Numbered from the stretch's first letter, positions 1-8,290 are shown. The stretch is DNA of 48,390 bases from Spirochaetaceae bacterium (GCA_003141795.1 PLNO01000351.1:28920-77309), one strand, 5' to 3'. Numbers and translations: made by a program. The notes: generated from the sequence alone by a model not told the origin.

Positions 1-1
1 A

Positions 2-1426
2 CGGCTCCTGGCAAAGGCAATCGCAACCGACGCCCGATTCCCCGTGCTCTCCGCGAACCTCTCCGGTTCGAGAATGCTTCTCTCCGGCCCCGTGGTACCC
101 GCCGTCGTCGCGGTGCAGAAAGGCCTCCGCATCGCTCTCATTGGGCTTACAACCCCGGATGAAACGGTCATCCGCGCCGGCGATGATCCCGGGCTGAAGT
201 TTGTCGATCCGGTCACGACGCTGGACAACCTCGTGCCGGCCCTCGAGCCCTATGCGGACGTGTTCGTGATCCTTTCGCATGTCGGCTACAACGGCAGCGG
301 CGTCGAGGCGCGGCACGACGTCAAGGTCGGGGATCTCGACATCGCGAAGGAAATGGGTCGTTTGACCAGGAAGCCCTCCCTGGTTCTCGGCGGACACACC
401 CATACCGTGCTCAACCTCAACGGGCTCGAACCGCAGAACCTGGTCTCCGGTGTGCCTGTGTTCCAATCCGGCGGGTTGGGGCAGTACTACGGCGACATCC
501 TCCTCACCCTGCGACGATCCGCCGCGGGCATCGAAGGAAAGGTCGCCGACAGCAGGCTGGTCCCGCTGAAGAAGCGCGACGACAGGGTGAAGGAAGGCGA
601 TCCACGGTATGCCGCTCTGGAGCATGAGGGGGACTTCGATGCGGCGTACGAGGCCACCGCCATCGCTCCGCTCCTCGCTTCCCTGAAAACGAAGCTGACC
701 GAGCGGATCGGCGTCTCAGATGCCTCCGCGGACATCACGACCGCGCGGACTTTCGCGGATAGATACACGGGAGAATGCGCCATCGCGAACTTCATGAACG
801 ACGCCGTCGTGGCGCGTAGCGGCACCTTCCCCGGAGGAAAGGTCGATGTTGCAGTCTTCAATGCATCGGGCGTCGCATCGGGCGTTCCGACCGGCAGCGA
901 TCTTACGTTCAACGACCTGTACTCGACCATGCCCTACGCCGACGTGATCTTCCTTGCAGAGCTCACCGGCGCGCAGCTCAAGGACATCATCCGCAGCAAC
1001 GCCCGGCGCATGGTGCGGCCCGAGGAGCTCCAGGGCCCGAAGCCGATCGATACGTCAGCATATGTCTCCCGCGGGTACCTGCATTTCTCTCGGGCGGTGC
1101 GCTACACGGCGGTCATGGGAGCTTCCGCGGCCGACGCCGACGCGGTGGATATCAGCATCAACGGGGCGCCCATCGAAGAGCAGCTGCAAAAGACCTTCCG
1201 CGTCGTCTTTTCCAGCTACATCGCGGGGGGCGGCGAGGGATGGAGCGGGAAACCAGTCGGCGCGGGCCTCCCTGACACCGTTATCGGGGTCGACATCCGT
1301 TCGCTGCCCAAGCTCGATACGGGCTTGATCTACCGCAACGAAATCATCGCCTTCACCAGGTCGGTCGGCGGAATCGGCGCTTCGACGGGCGCACTGAAGG
1401 ATGGCCGTGTGACGGTGCGGCCATAG
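2..1426 (+). CDS. 5'-nucleotidase / bifunctional metallophosphatase family, 5'-truncated by window edge
   Basis: The reading frame is open from base 2, so the start lies outside the window. Family knowledge: the UshA/5'-nucleotidase family hydrolyses nucleotides (or UDP-sugars) outside the cytoplasm using a two-metal centre. Seen: the frame begins with a family-like FPVLSANL segment. Metallophosphatase motifs ILSHVGYNGSG and GGHTHT follow, then a C-terminal 5'-nucleotidase domain with FNDLYSTMPYAD and FSSYIAGGGEGW. The substrate-binding loop that usually reads NGGGIR is NASGVASG here, so specificity may differ. The N-terminal metal motifs and any signal peptide are not visible. With adenosine deaminase and DeoC downstream it could feed nucleoside salvage (inference). 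Confidence 0.85.
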   Translation, partial: RLLAKAIATDARFPVLSANLSGSRMLLSGPVVPAVVAVQKGLRIALIGLTTPDETVIRAGDDPGLKFVDPVTTLDNLVPALEPYADVFVILSHVGYNGSGVEARHDVKVGDLDIAKEMGRLTRKPSLVLGGHTHTVLNLNGLEPQNLVSGVPVFQSGGLGQYYGDILLTLRRSAAGIEGKVADSRLVPLKKRDDRVKEGDPRYAALEHEGDFDAAYEATAIAPLLASLKTKLTERIGVSDASADITTARTFADRYTGECAIANFMNDAVVARSGTFPGGKVDVAVFNASGVASGVPTGSDLTFNDLYSTMPYADVIFLAELTGAQLKDIIRSNARRMVRPEELQGPKPIDTSAYVSRGYLHFSRAVRYTAVMGASAADADAVDISINGAPIEEQLQKTFRVVFSSYIAGGGEGWSGKPVGAGLPDTVIGVDIRSLPKLDTGLIYRNEIIAFTRSVGGIGASTGALKDGRVTVRP

Positions 1427-1433
1427 CCCGCCG

Positions 1434-1478
1434 CGTATCAAGGATCGTATAGCCATACAGGGCTTTCGTTGATACGAT
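1434..1478. repeat. Overlapping inverted repeats upstream of the aldo/keto reductase
   Basis: CGTATCAA (1434-1441) is a perfect inverted match to TTGATACG (1469-1476). A second pair, ATCGTAT (1444-1450) with ATACGAT (1472-1478), shares the same right-hand sequence, so the two stems exclude each other. A small AGCC/GGCT stem (1451-1454/1461-1464) is nested inside. It lies 28 bases before the next start codon and could be an operator or a leader hairpin. No T-tract follows, so it is not an obvious intrinsic terminator. Confidence 0.45.
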
Positions 1479-1505
1479 GCCGAGACACATCTGGAGACAT
1501 GAACC

Positions 1506-2531
1506 ATGGAGAAGATGAGGCTCGGACGGACAGGCATGAGCGTCTCTCGCTGCGGCTTTGGTGCGCTCCCCATACAGCGCGCATCCAGGGATGAGGCGAA
1601 GGCGATTCTTTTCGCTGCGTATGACGCCGGCATCGATTTCTTCGATACCGCACGGGCGTACACCGACAGCGAGGAGAAGATCGGATGCGCACTTGCGGGC
1701 GTGCGCGACCACGTCGTGATAGCCACCAAGAGCCACGCATCGACATCGGTCGAGCTCTTTTCCCACCTGGAACAGAGCCTGCGCAACCTGAAGACCGACC
1801 ACGTGGACATTCTGCAGCTGCACAACCCGGCGGTGCTGCCTGACCCTCAAGATCCTGGCAGCCTCTATGGAGCCCTGCTCGAGGCGAGAAAAAAGGGCAT
1901 GGTCCGGTTCATCGGCATAACCAACCACAGACGGGACGTGGCGCTCGAGGCTGCGCGCTCGGGGCTTTACGACACGGTCCAATTCCCCTTCAACCACCTG
2001 TCATCACGGGAAGACATCGCACTGGTGGAGGAATGCAGGCGGCACGACGTCGGTTTCATCGCCATGAAGGCCCTTTCAGGCGGGATGGTCTCCAACATCC
2101 CCGCCACTTTCACCTACCTTCGCGGGTTCGACGGGGTGCTTCCGATCTGGGGGATTCAGCGAATGTCCGAGCTCCAGGAGTTCATCGGGCTGGAGAAGGA
2201 TCCGCCGGCAATGGATGCGCGGTTGCGTGAAATGATCGAAAAGGACCGCGCGGAGCTGGCGGGCGCCTTCTGCCGCGGCTGTGGCTACTGCCTGCCCTGT
2301 CCTGCGGGGATACCCATTCCCATGGCCGCACGGATGTCCTTCAGCCTGAAGCGCATGCCCTGGCAGCAGCTGATGACGCCGGAATGGAAGCTGCAAATGG
2401 AGCGCATCCGCGACTGCGAGGACTGCGGACATTGCCGAAAGCATTGCCCCTACGGCCTGGACACCCCCGCCTTGCTGAAACGCATGCTCGCAGACTATGA
2501 GGCGTTCTACAACGAGCATGCAGCGCGTTAG
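1506..2531 (+). CDS. Aldo/keto reductase with C-terminal 2x[4Fe-4S] ferredoxin domain
   Basis: 341 aa. The N-terminal two thirds is an aldo/keto reductase TIM barrel (NAD(P)H-dependent carbonyl reduction). The catalytic-tetrad context is visible: FFDTARAYTDSE supplies Asp and Tyr, ATKSHA the Lys, and LQLHNPA the His. The C-terminal 80 residues carry two cysteine clusters, CRGCGYCLPCP and CEDCGHCRKHCP. This matches the subfamily of cytoplasmic AKRs fused to a ferredoxin-like 4Fe-4S domain, which suggests a redox partner other than NAD(P)H may take part. The ATG follows a TGGAGA ribosome-binding site. The stop overlaps the stop of the convergent lnt by 4 bases. Physiological substrate unknown. 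Confidence 0.9.
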   Translation: MEKMRLGRTGMSVSRCGFGALPIQRASRDEAKAILFAAYDAGIDFFDTARAYTDSEEKIGCALAGVRDHVVIATKSHASTSVELFSHLEQSLRNLKTDHVDILQLHNPAVLPDPQDPGSLYGALLEARKKGMVRFIGITNHRRDVALEAARSGLYDTVQFPFNHLSSREDIALVEECRRHDVGFIAMKALSGGMVSNIPATFTYLRGFDGVLPIWGIQRMSELQEFIGLEKDPPAMDARLREMIEKDRAELAGAFCRGCGYCLPCPAGIPIPMAARMSFSLKRMPWQQLMTPEWKLQMERIRDCEDCGHCRKHCPYGLDTPALLKRMLADYEAFYNEHAAR

Positions 2532-3994
2532 CCGCGGCGGCGGCCGCTGACGATTCCCCAGACCACGAGCCCCAGACCCAGCAGCATCGACGCATACGCG
2601 CACCATTCACCGAGCGTCGCGTAGAGCGTGGGTACGCGACGGGTGGGGACGTCGGCGAGCATCAGCCTGTCCTTCGTCTCGAAGAACTCCTGACGGGCGA
2701 GCACCCGACCCGAGCCGTCGATGGCCATGGAGGTGCCCTCGTTGGTCTGGCGGACCACGGAGAACCCGTTTTCAATTCCCCGCAGCAGACCCACCTCGGT
2801 GTGATAGGGGCGGATCCGTTCCTTGTCGAAGGCGGGAACGAGCACGATGTCCGCCTTCATGGTCCCCAGCCGGTGGATGAAGCCGGGGAAGTCCATGTCG
2901 AAGCAGATCGCGGCGCCGATCCGACCGTACGGCGTGTCAACGACCTTGAGCACGCCGTCGGATCCCGTCGGGTACCACGACATGGCCTTCACGTACGTGT
3001 AGGCGAGGCTCCCGTCGGGGCGGAACATCACGATCTTGTTGTCGCTGATCCCCTGGCCGTAGCGGAGGACGAGAACGGCGGGGGCGAAGTACACCCCGTT
3101 GGTCCGTGCGAAGTCAGAAGCCCGCTGCATGAATGCCTTCTCCCCGTCCTCGGTGAGCACGCCGTCTCCCTCCGACCAGAAGACGATCTTCGCCCCGGCA
3201 GCGACTGCCCGGGAGCTCTCCTGGAAGAGCGAATCGTCGAGCGCGGAAAGCTCGGGGGCGAACCCGTCGACGAGCGCGCGCGGGGTACCCTGGTCGATCC
3301 ACGTCCAGTAGTCACGCGCATGCGGCATCGTCACCGATCCGATGCGGACCGTGGGGGAGGCGGGGCGCGTCAGCGCGTAGCGGGCGCTGCCCAGACCGAC
3401 CACGGCCACCATGACGATCGCGGCGACAGCGGCGAGGCGACCCGTTCTCGACCTGTCGAAGCCGGTCTCCCAGAGCGTGGCGACCACGGCCGCGATCCAG
3501 CCCAGGAGCAGCTCGATACTCCAGATGCCGCCGATCGAGGCGAGCTGGGCGATCGCCGGAAGCCCGAACTGCGTCGCGCCGATCGTCATTCCCGTTCCCA
3601 TCGGGCTCAGGGAGATAAGAAAATCGACGATGACGACGATCGAGGGAAAGACCAGCGTGGATGCGGCCACGGGGAGCCGTCTCCGCAAGGCCCTGTCGAC
3701 GAACAGCGCGGCAATGAAGGCGGAGCCTCGCAAGAGGCTCACCGTGTACATTATCCACGGCTCGAAGTCCCAGCCGCCGTTGAGCTGCAGCACCGACGCG
3801 ATGCCGAGCGCGGGAATGACGGCGAGCACCGTGTACCACCGCTTCTGCTCCCGAGCGAAGCGAATGAGGAGGATCGCCGCCAGCCATGGGGCGAAGGGGA
3901 TGTTGAATCTCCAGCCCGTGAAGATGAAGAGGGCCGCGCCGGCGAGGAGCCAGCCCCACGCTTTCAGGGCGCGTGCGGCGCCATTGTGTTCCAT
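2528..3994 (-). CDS. lnt: Apolipoprotein N-acyltransferase (Lnt), nitrilase superfamily
   Basis: 488 aa. Lnt transfers a third acyl chain to the N-terminal cysteine of lipoproteins in the inner membrane. Seen: several N-terminal hydrophobic segments, a nitrilase domain in the second half, and a final membrane helix ending in a basic RRRG tail. The Glu-Lys-Cys triad can be placed at WSEGDG, YVKAMS (Lys about 336) and AAICFDMDFPG (Cys about 364). The start has an AGGAGG site 8 bases upstream. It faces the AKR gene convergently and is divergent from the DtxR gene. The lipoproteins in this window (24330, 25863 and the Liv binding protein) are plausible clients. The call is good, although some nitrilase-membrane proteins are not true Lnt. 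Confidence 0.87.
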   Translation of the reverse strand: MEHNGAARALKAWGWLLAGAALFIFTGWRFNIPFAPWLAAILLIRFAREQKRWYTVLAVIPALGIASVLQLNGGWDFEPWIMYTVSLLRGSAFIAALFVDRALRRRLPVAASTLVFPSIVVIVDFLISLSPMGTGMTIGATQFGLPAIAQLASIGGIWSIELLLGWIAAVVATLWETGFDRSRTGRLAAVAAIVMVAVVGLGSARYALTRPASPTVRIGSVTMPHARDYWTWIDQGTPRALVDGFAPELSALDDSLFQESSRAVAAGAKIVFWSEGDGVLTEDGEKAFMQRASDFARTNGVYFAPAVLVLRYGQGISDNKIVMFRPDGSLAYTYVKAMSWYPTGSDGVLKVVDTPYGRIGAAICFDMDFPGFIHRLGTMKADIVLVPAFDKERIRPYHTEVGLLRGIENGFSVVRQTNEGTSMAIDGSGRVLARQEFFETKDRLMLADVPTRRVPTLYATLGEWCAYASMLLGLGLVVWGIVSGRRRG

Positions 3995-4092
3995 TGAAAT
4001 GCCTCCTGGGTGAATCTGACTGTTTCGACGCAGCCGGGAGGGATTTCACTTCACCTTTCTTTCCGGAGCGCGCGTGAGTATCGTTGAGGACA

Positions 4093-4803
4093 ATGAATCT
4101 GGACTCGGCAGCGATTTTCCGACAGTTCCCCGCGGCAGCGGAATACCTCAGCGCCATCTTCATCCTCAAGCGCGACTACGGATCGGTGGGCAACACGCAG
4201 GTGGCCGCATGGCTGGGCGTCACGAGCCCCGCCGTTACGCAGGCCCTGGGCAGGCTGAAGAAGTTCGGCCTGGTGCGACAGGAGCGCTACGGCACGATCG
4301 CGCTCACCGACGAAGGCGGCGCACTGGCGGTTTCGGTCCTCCGGCGCCACTACCTCCTGGAACATCTCCTCGTGGGGCAGCTCAACTACCCCTGGGAGAA
4401 GGCGGACGAGGAGGCGAAGCGGCTGCAGGGAACGATCTCCGAGGATCTCACCGAGCATATGTACCTCCGCTTCGGTTCTCCGCAGGCCTGCCCCCACGGC
4501 AATCCTCTCCCCGGATCGGCCGTCGAGGCGAAGCTCCTTGCCGCGCCACGGCTCAGCCTCGCGCCGGTGGGCGTGGCCATACGGATACTGCGCATCACGG
4601 AGGAGGGGGAGCAGATCCCCCACATGCTGGAAATCTGCCATGAACGAGGAATACGGCCAGGGGCCCTTTTCAGGGTCATGGCAAGTGACGAAGACTCGGT
4701 GCGCCTGGCGCCTGCCGGACCTCTTCCAGTCTCGGGGGTTGCCGCTGAGGTGACGATCGCGCGGGGGAACGCCGCTCACATACGGTTCGAGGAGTACTCC
4801 TGA
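4093..4803 (+). CDS. DtxR/MntR-family metal-dependent transcriptional regulator
   Basis: 236 aa from the ATG at 4093; an in-frame TTG at 4084 is less likely. The N-terminal winged helix (TQVAAWLGVTSPAVTQALGRL) is followed by a dimerisation/metal-binding helix region ending in CPHGNPLP. A C-terminal FeoA/SH3-like domain completes the usual three-domain plan. Family members repress iron or manganese genes when metal-loaded. Odd: the stretch equivalent to the HxEA...EH ligand region of IdeR/DtxR reads ADEEAKRLQG, so the expected His and EH are missing and the metal site may be altered (from memory of the family, not an alignment). Its 3' end overlaps the convergent MobA-like gene by 28 bases. 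TATCGT at 4079-4084 could be a -10 box giving a leader of only 1-3 bases, despite a GAGGA just before the ATG. Confidence 0.85.
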   Translation: MNLDSAAIFRQFPAAAEYLSAIFILKRDYGSVGNTQVAAWLGVTSPAVTQALGRLKKFGLVRQERYGTIALTDEGGALAVSVLRRHYLLEHLLVGQLNYPWEKADEEAKRLQGTISEDLTEHMYLRFGSPQACPHGNPLPGSAVEAKLLAAPRLSLAPVGVAIRILRITEEGEQIPHMLEICHERGIRPGALFRVMASDEDSVRLAPAGPLPVSGVAAEVTIARGNAAHIRFEEYS

Positions 4804-5354
4804 GGGGTATCCACGTCTCTCAGGATCGAATCATCGGTCCATTCGACCTCTCGGGACGCGAAACGCGCGATGATCCCGCGCATGATCCCCGTTGCGGGGT
4901 CGGTGCGGAGCATCTCCGCCGCCACCGCCCGGGAGAGCAGCACGGGGTGCCCGCGCCTGCCGCCGAACACGGGGAAGACGACGTCAGCGGTCGCCGCCTC
5001 CAAGAGCGCTGCGTACACTGACGAGGTGAGGAGTGGCATGTCGCCGGGGGCGATGAAGAACCGGTCGGTCTCCACGCGCGCCGCCCCGCAGCGCAGGGAG
5101 CAGAACATCCCCTTCTCCCAGTCGACGTTCTCCACTACGACCACGCGCGGGGCGGCGTGGAAAAATGCCGCCAGATCCGCGGCCCTGTAGCCGGCAACGA
5201 GGATGACGCGGCTGCACGCGCCGAGTGCCGCTGCTGCGGCAGTCTCGATGATGGTGCTCTGCCCGAACGGCAGGGCGGGCTTCCATTCCCCCATGCGGGA
5301 TGAACGCCCCGCCGCAGGCACGATGCAGTCGATCTCCTGAGCGCCGGTAGACAT
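4776..5354 (-). CDS. MobA-like NTP transferase (molybdenum cofactor cytidylyl/guanylyltransferase family)
   Basis: 192 aa. The GT-A-like nucleotidyltransferase fold is shown by the N-terminal IVPAAGRSSRMGEWKPALPF motif, with the nucleotide-binding loop and conserved Lys. IAPGDMPLL (metal-binding Asp) and GHPVLLSR follow. Family members (MobA, MocA/MobA-like) attach CMP or GMP to molybdopterin for xanthine-dehydrogenase-type enzymes. No molybdoenzyme is in the window, so the partner must be elsewhere. The start at 5354 fits the family N-terminus; an upstream in-frame extension to 5420 does not look like protein. There is no clear ribosome-binding site, and a TACCCT box sits 5 bases upstream, suggesting a leaderless mRNA. 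It is divergent from HPS. Confidence 0.8.
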   Translation of the reverse strand: MSTGAQEIDCIVPAAGRSSRMGEWKPALPFGQSTIIETAAAAALGACSRVILVAGYRAADLAAFFHAAPRVVVVENVDWEKGMFCSLRCGAARVETDRFFIAPGDMPLLTSSVYAALLEAATADVVFPVFGGRRGHPVLLSRAVAAEMLRTDPATGIMRGIIARFASREVEWTDDSILRDVDTPQEYSSNRM

Positions 5355-5359
5355 GCCCC

Positions 5360-5388
5360 AGGGTAGCGCCGTGGACGGAGATCCGCAA
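5360..5388 (-). promoter_or_regulatory. Candidate promoter of the MobA-like gene
   Basis: On the minus strand TTGCGG (5383-5388), a 17-base spacer and TACCCT (5360-5365). The -10 ends 5 bases before the ATG. It overlaps the divergent HPS promoter. Confidence 0.4.
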
Positions 5389-5401
5389 GTGAGGGTACCA
5401 T
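5372..5401 (+). promoter_or_regulatory. Candidate promoter of the HPS gene
   Basis: TGGACG (5372-5377), an 18-base spacer and TACCAT (5396-5401). The predicted start is near 5408, just at the AGGAG ribosome-binding site (5409-5413), so the leader would be about 11 bases. Confidence 0.4.
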
Positions 5402-5418
5402 GGCGGGCAGGAGTCCCC

Positions 5419-6045
5419 ATGAAGCTTCAGCTCGCACTCGATGCCACGTCCCTCACCGCCGCGCTGTCCGTCATGGAAGCCACGGCCGACCTCGTCGACA
5501 TCATCGAGGTCGGCACGCCGCTCGTTCTGCATGAGGGCGCGGCGGCGGTGCGGGAGATGAAGAGGCGCTGGCCGCGCCTCCTCGTGCTTGCCGACTTCAA
5601 GATCATGGACGCAGGGGATCTCGAGGCACGGGTCGCATTCGATGCCGGGGCGGACATCGTAACGGTGCTCGCCGTCGCGGAAACCGAGACCGTCAGACGC
5701 GCGTGCGGCGCGGCGCGCGCCGCGGGCAGGAGCGTCATGGTCGACATGATCGCCGTGAAGAACAGTGCCGCTCGCGCAGGGGAGATGCTCGACGCCGGCT
5801 GCGACTATCTCTGCTGCCACACCGCGTACGACGTGCAGTCGGCAGGGCACAGTCCGCTTTCGAGCCTGAAGCTGTTGCGCGAAGCCGCGCCCCGGGCTCG
5901 GATCGCCGTTGCCGGCGGCGTCACCCCCGAGAGGATCGCCGCACTCATTGCGTACGGACCTGAGATCGTGATCGTGGGCGGGTATGTTGCCAACGCGAAA
6001 GATCCGCGCGCCGCGGTGCAGGCAGTGAGGGCCGCGTTCGGATGA
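5419..6045 (+). CDS. hxlA: 3-hexulose-6-phosphate synthase (HPS), OMP decarboxylase superfamily
   Basis: 208 aa from the ATG at 5419 (AGGAG 5 bases upstream). HPS condenses formaldehyde with ribulose 5-phosphate to 3-hexulose 6-phosphate, or runs in reverse to make ribulose 5-phosphate. Seen: the superfamily Asp-x-Lys-x-x-Asp signature as ADFKIMDAG (Asp59, Lys61, Asp64), Asp8 in LALDAT, CHTAYDVQ, and a C-terminal phosphate site VAGGV...VIVGGYV. The whole pattern is HPS-like rather than UMP synthase. The related 3-keto-L-gulonate-6-phosphate decarboxylase is the main alternative. Its usual partner PHI is present at 17969, 12 kb away, in a sugar-transporter operon. The gene runs towards a convergent FGGY kinase. 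Confidence 0.85.
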   Translation: MKLQLALDATSLTAALSVMEATADLVDIIEVGTPLVLHEGAAAVREMKRRWPRLLVLADFKIMDAGDLEARVAFDAGADIVTVLAVAETETVRRACGAARAAGRSVMVDMIAVKNSAARAGEMLDAGCDYLCCHTAYDVQSAGHSPLSSLKLLREAAPRARIAVAGGVTPERIAALIAYGPEIVIVGGYVANAKDPRAAVQAVRAAFG

Positions 6046-6110
6046 CGGTGTTCGCCGCGGCGTGCGGAGCGGCCGCTCCTCAGTCGACCGTGACGACCGT
6101 CCCGCTTGTC

Positions 6111-7634
6111 TCACTCCTCGGCAAGAAGGTCGAAAACCGGGACGAGCGCTTCGTAGGCCTTCGTGAATGCGCGGTGCCCCTTCCCGTACACGGCGAACCG
6201 CTCGGGGTTCGGCTCGGTGCGCTCCACCTGACGCACGATGCGCGCGGCCTGCTCGATGTTCGGGAATATCCCGACCCCCACGCCGCCGGCAATGGCTGCA
6301 CCGATCGACGTGGCCTCGTCGATGAAATTGAGAGTGGTCACCGGCCGTCCCAGCACGTCGGCGAAGATCTGCCGCCACACGGGGCTCTTGGAGCCGCCGC
6401 CGATCATGCGGAACATGTCGAACCGCATGCCCAGCTCGCCGAACACCTCTCCGATGATCCGCATGTTGTAGGCGACGCCCTCCATGACGGCACGGATCAT
6501 ATGCCCCTTGGTGTGCAGCATGGAAAGCCCGACGAAGGCTCCACGCGCGTTGCTGTTCCACCAGGGACTGCGCTCCCCGATGAGGTAGGGGAGGAAGAGA
6601 AGCCCCTCGGAGCCCGCGGGCACGGCCGCCGCCTTTGCGTTCAAGAGGTCGTAGACGTCACCTGCGCCCTTCACTGCGGCACTCTCGCAGTCGGCAAGCG
6701 TATCCTTGAACCATTTCAGCGATCCGCCGCCGGTCTGCATCGTGCCGCACGGGAAGTACAGGCCCTTGTAGAAATGGCAGAACGTGAAGGTCCTCTTCTT
6801 CGGGTCGATGAGGGGTTTATTGCTCGCCGTGGCCATCCACGTGGAGGTGCCAAGGCAGATGTACGCGTCCCCCTCCTTCACGACACCGGCGCCGCACGTC
6901 GCGCAGGCGCCGTCCCCGCCGCCGATCACCACCGGCGTGCCGGCAACGAGCCCGCTCGAGGCGGCGGCCCCCGCGGTCACTTTCCCGACGACGGTCGGTG
7001 ACTCGAAGAGCTCGGGGAGAAGCGAACGGGAGATACCTGCCGCCTCGAGGATGTCCTCTGACCACTGCATCGCGGTGATGTCGAGGAGATTCATGCTGCT
7101 GGCATCCGAATAGTCCGAGCAGACCCGTCCGGTGAGCCGCAGAACGAGGAAGTCCTTGGCATGGATGAACTTCGCGGTCTTCCCGTACACCTCAGGCTCG
7201 TTCTTCCTGATCCACATGATCTTGGTCGCCGAGTACGAGGGGCTCAGGCGGTGGCCCGTGACCGCGTACACCCGCTCGGGGGAAACGCGGCGAGCGATCT
7301 CCGCAGCCTCGGCCGTGGAGCGCTGGTCAGCCCAGATGATCGAGTTGCGCACCGGGTTGCCCTCCGCGTCGACGGGGAGGGCCGCCATCATCTGCCCCGA
7401 GAAGGAGATGACGGCGATATCCGAGGCCCTCGAGCGCGACTGGTCGAGAAGAGTCCGCGTTGAGGAGCAGAACGCCTCCCAGTAGTCCATCGGGCTCTGC
7501 TCGGCCCACCCGGCTTTCGGATAATACGTGGGGTAGGGCGAAAAGCTCGATGCCACGAGGGTGCCGTCATCACGGAAGAGCGTGGCCTTGTCACCGGTGG
7601 TGCCGATGTCGTGGGCGAGGATCAGTGCTGCCAT
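6111..7634 (-). CDS. FGGY-family carbohydrate kinase (xylulokinase-like)
   Basis: 507 aa, the usual length for FGGY kinases, which phosphorylate sugars such as xylulose, ribulose or gluconate with ATP in the cytoplasm. Seen: the N-terminal phosphate loop HDIGTTGDKATL, the substrate-region GWAEQSP and FSGQMMAALPV, VGERSPWWNSNARGAFVGLS, and the C-terminal GGGSKSPVWRQIFAD ATP-binding motif. Xylulokinase is the closest recognisable subgroup, but the substrate cannot be fixed by eye. It is convergent with HPS (65-base gap) and divergent from the Lrp gene. The ATG lacks a ribosome-binding site and has a TACAAT box 10 bases upstream. Confidence 0.88.
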   Translation of the reverse strand: MAALILAHDIGTTGDKATLFRDDGTLVASSFSPYPTYYPKAGWAEQSPMDYWEAFCSSTRTLLDQSRSRASDIAVISFSGQMMAALPVDAEGNPVRNSIIWADQRSTAEAAEIARRVSPERVYAVTGHRLSPSYSATKIMWIRKNEPEVYGKTAKFIHAKDFLVLRLTGRVCSDYSDASSMNLLDITAMQWSEDILEAAGISRSLLPELFESPTVVGKVTAGAAASSGLVAGTPVVIGGGDGACATCGAGVVKEGDAYICLGTSTWMATASNKPLIDPKKRTFTFCHFYKGLYFPCGTMQTGGGSLKWFKDTLADCESAAVKGAGDVYDLLNAKAAAVPAGSEGLLFLPYLIGERSPWWNSNARGAFVGLSMLHTKGHMIRAVMEGVAYNMRIIGEVFGELGMRFDMFRMIGGGSKSPVWRQIFADVLGRPVTTLNFIDEATSIGAAIAGGVGVGIFPNIEQAARIVRQVERTEPNPERFAVYGKGHRAFTKAYEALVPVFDLLAEE

Positions 7635-7644
7635 GTGACTGACG

Positions 7645-7672
7645 ATTGTATCACTGCCAGCCGCGGATGCAA
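7645..7672 (-). promoter_or_regulatory. Candidate promoter of the FGGY kinase at 6111
   Basis: On the minus strand TTGCAT (7667-7672), a 16-base spacer and TACAAT (7645-7650), with an extended -10 TG just before it. Ten bases separate the -10 from the ATG, so the leader would be about 3-5 bases. Confidence 0.5.
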
Positions 7673-7722
7673 CGCTTGGATCGCGGCTTCTGTCGGTGAT
7701 GTGGAAGTGCGCAATTGGAGCG

Positions 7723-7749
7723 TATTAAATGATGCATATAGATTTAATA
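7723..7749. promoter_or_regulatory. Perfect 8-bp inverted repeat, candidate operator in the kinase/Lrp divergent region
   Basis: TATTAAAT (7723-7730) and ATTTAATA (7742-7749) are exact inverted copies separated by 11 bases. They lie in the only strongly AT-rich stretch of the window (about 7720-7785). The position upstream of the lrp-type gene suits autoregulation by that protein (inference). Confidence 0.55.
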
Positions 7750-7761
7750 TATGATAAAATA

Positions 7762-7791
7762 TTGACAGATGCGAAAAAATATGCCTAGTAT
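7762..7791 (+). promoter_or_regulatory. Candidate promoter of the Lrp-type regulator operon
   Basis: Consensus TTGACA (7762-7767), an 18-base spacer and TAGTAT (7786-7791). The predicted start near 7798 falls inside the GGAGG ribosome-binding site (7796-7800), so either the leader is about 12 bases or the TATGAT at 7750-7755 is the -10 used. Confidence 0.45.
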
Positions 7792-7809
7792 TCGTGGAGG
7801 TGCACGCAT

Positions 7810-8259
7810 ATGGGATATACGCTCGATGCGCACGACATCCAGATCATCCAACACCTGTGGAACGGACGTACTCCCTACAAGGACGTGGCCAAGAAGATCG
7901 GCCTTACGACCAACACCGTCCGAAACCGCGTGAACCGGATGCTGGAGTCCGGGGTCCTGCAGATCATCAGCCTCGTCAACCCCAATGCCATTGAGAATCA
8001 CCAATCCGCGTACATCGGATTCAAGGTCCTGCCCCAGAACGCAGTCGCGGCCCTCAAGGCCATCTCCAAGCTCAAGGGGGTGGTGGGCGCGGCATCGGTG
8101 AGCGGCAGGTTCGACATCATGGCGGTCGTCATGTTCAACAAAGAGCACTCGTACCAGAGGTTCCTCGAGGAAGAGCTCCGCAAGGTGGACGGGCTTCTCA
8201 GCTCCGAGACTTTCTTCGTCATCGGGGGGGAGACCTTCCAGCTTCGCTACGTCCTGTGA
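7810..8259 (+). CDS. Lrp/AsnC-family transcriptional regulator
   Basis: 149 aa. The N-terminal AsnC-type helix-turn-helix (DVAKKIGLTTNTVRNRVNRM) precedes a C-terminal RAM ligand-binding domain (AYIGFKVLP, VSGRFDIMAVV). Lrp-type proteins sense amino acids or other small metabolites and often control the adjacent catabolic operon. It is the first gene of a run with the DUF917, hydantoinase-like and NCS1 permease genes (31-base gap to the next), so the effector is probably a related cyclic amide or amino acid (inference). GGAGG lies 9 bases before the ATG. A G7 run (8224-8230) sits in the coding sequence near the 3' end. Confidence 0.88.
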   Translation: MGYTLDAHDIQIIQHLWNGRTPYKDVAKKIGLTTNTVRNRVNRMLESGVLQIISLVNPNAIENHQSAYIGFKVLPQNAVAALKAISKLKGVVGAASVSGRFDIMAVVMFNKEHSYQRFLEEELRKVDGLLSSETFFVIGGETFQLRYVL

Positions 8260-8290
8260 ACGTCCTGCATCCCGTGCGTGAGGAGTTGTC

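Noticed and set aside
57..90. GGTTCGAGAATGC resembling a tRNA T-arm
   Set aside because: It is inside the nucleotidase coding frame, and no acceptor, D or anticodon arms can be formed around it.
4984..6561. A 525-codon open frame on the minus strand across the MobA-like, HPS and kinase genes
   Set aside because: It is antisense or out of frame to three clear family proteins, very rich in Arg/His/Gly, and has no family motifs. Long shadow frames are expected at this GC content.
8224..8230. G7 run inside the Lrp-type gene as a phase-variation site
   Set aside because: It encodes a natural Gly-Gly in the RAM domain near the C-terminus. Seven G in a GC-rich gene is not unusual enough without evidence of length variation.
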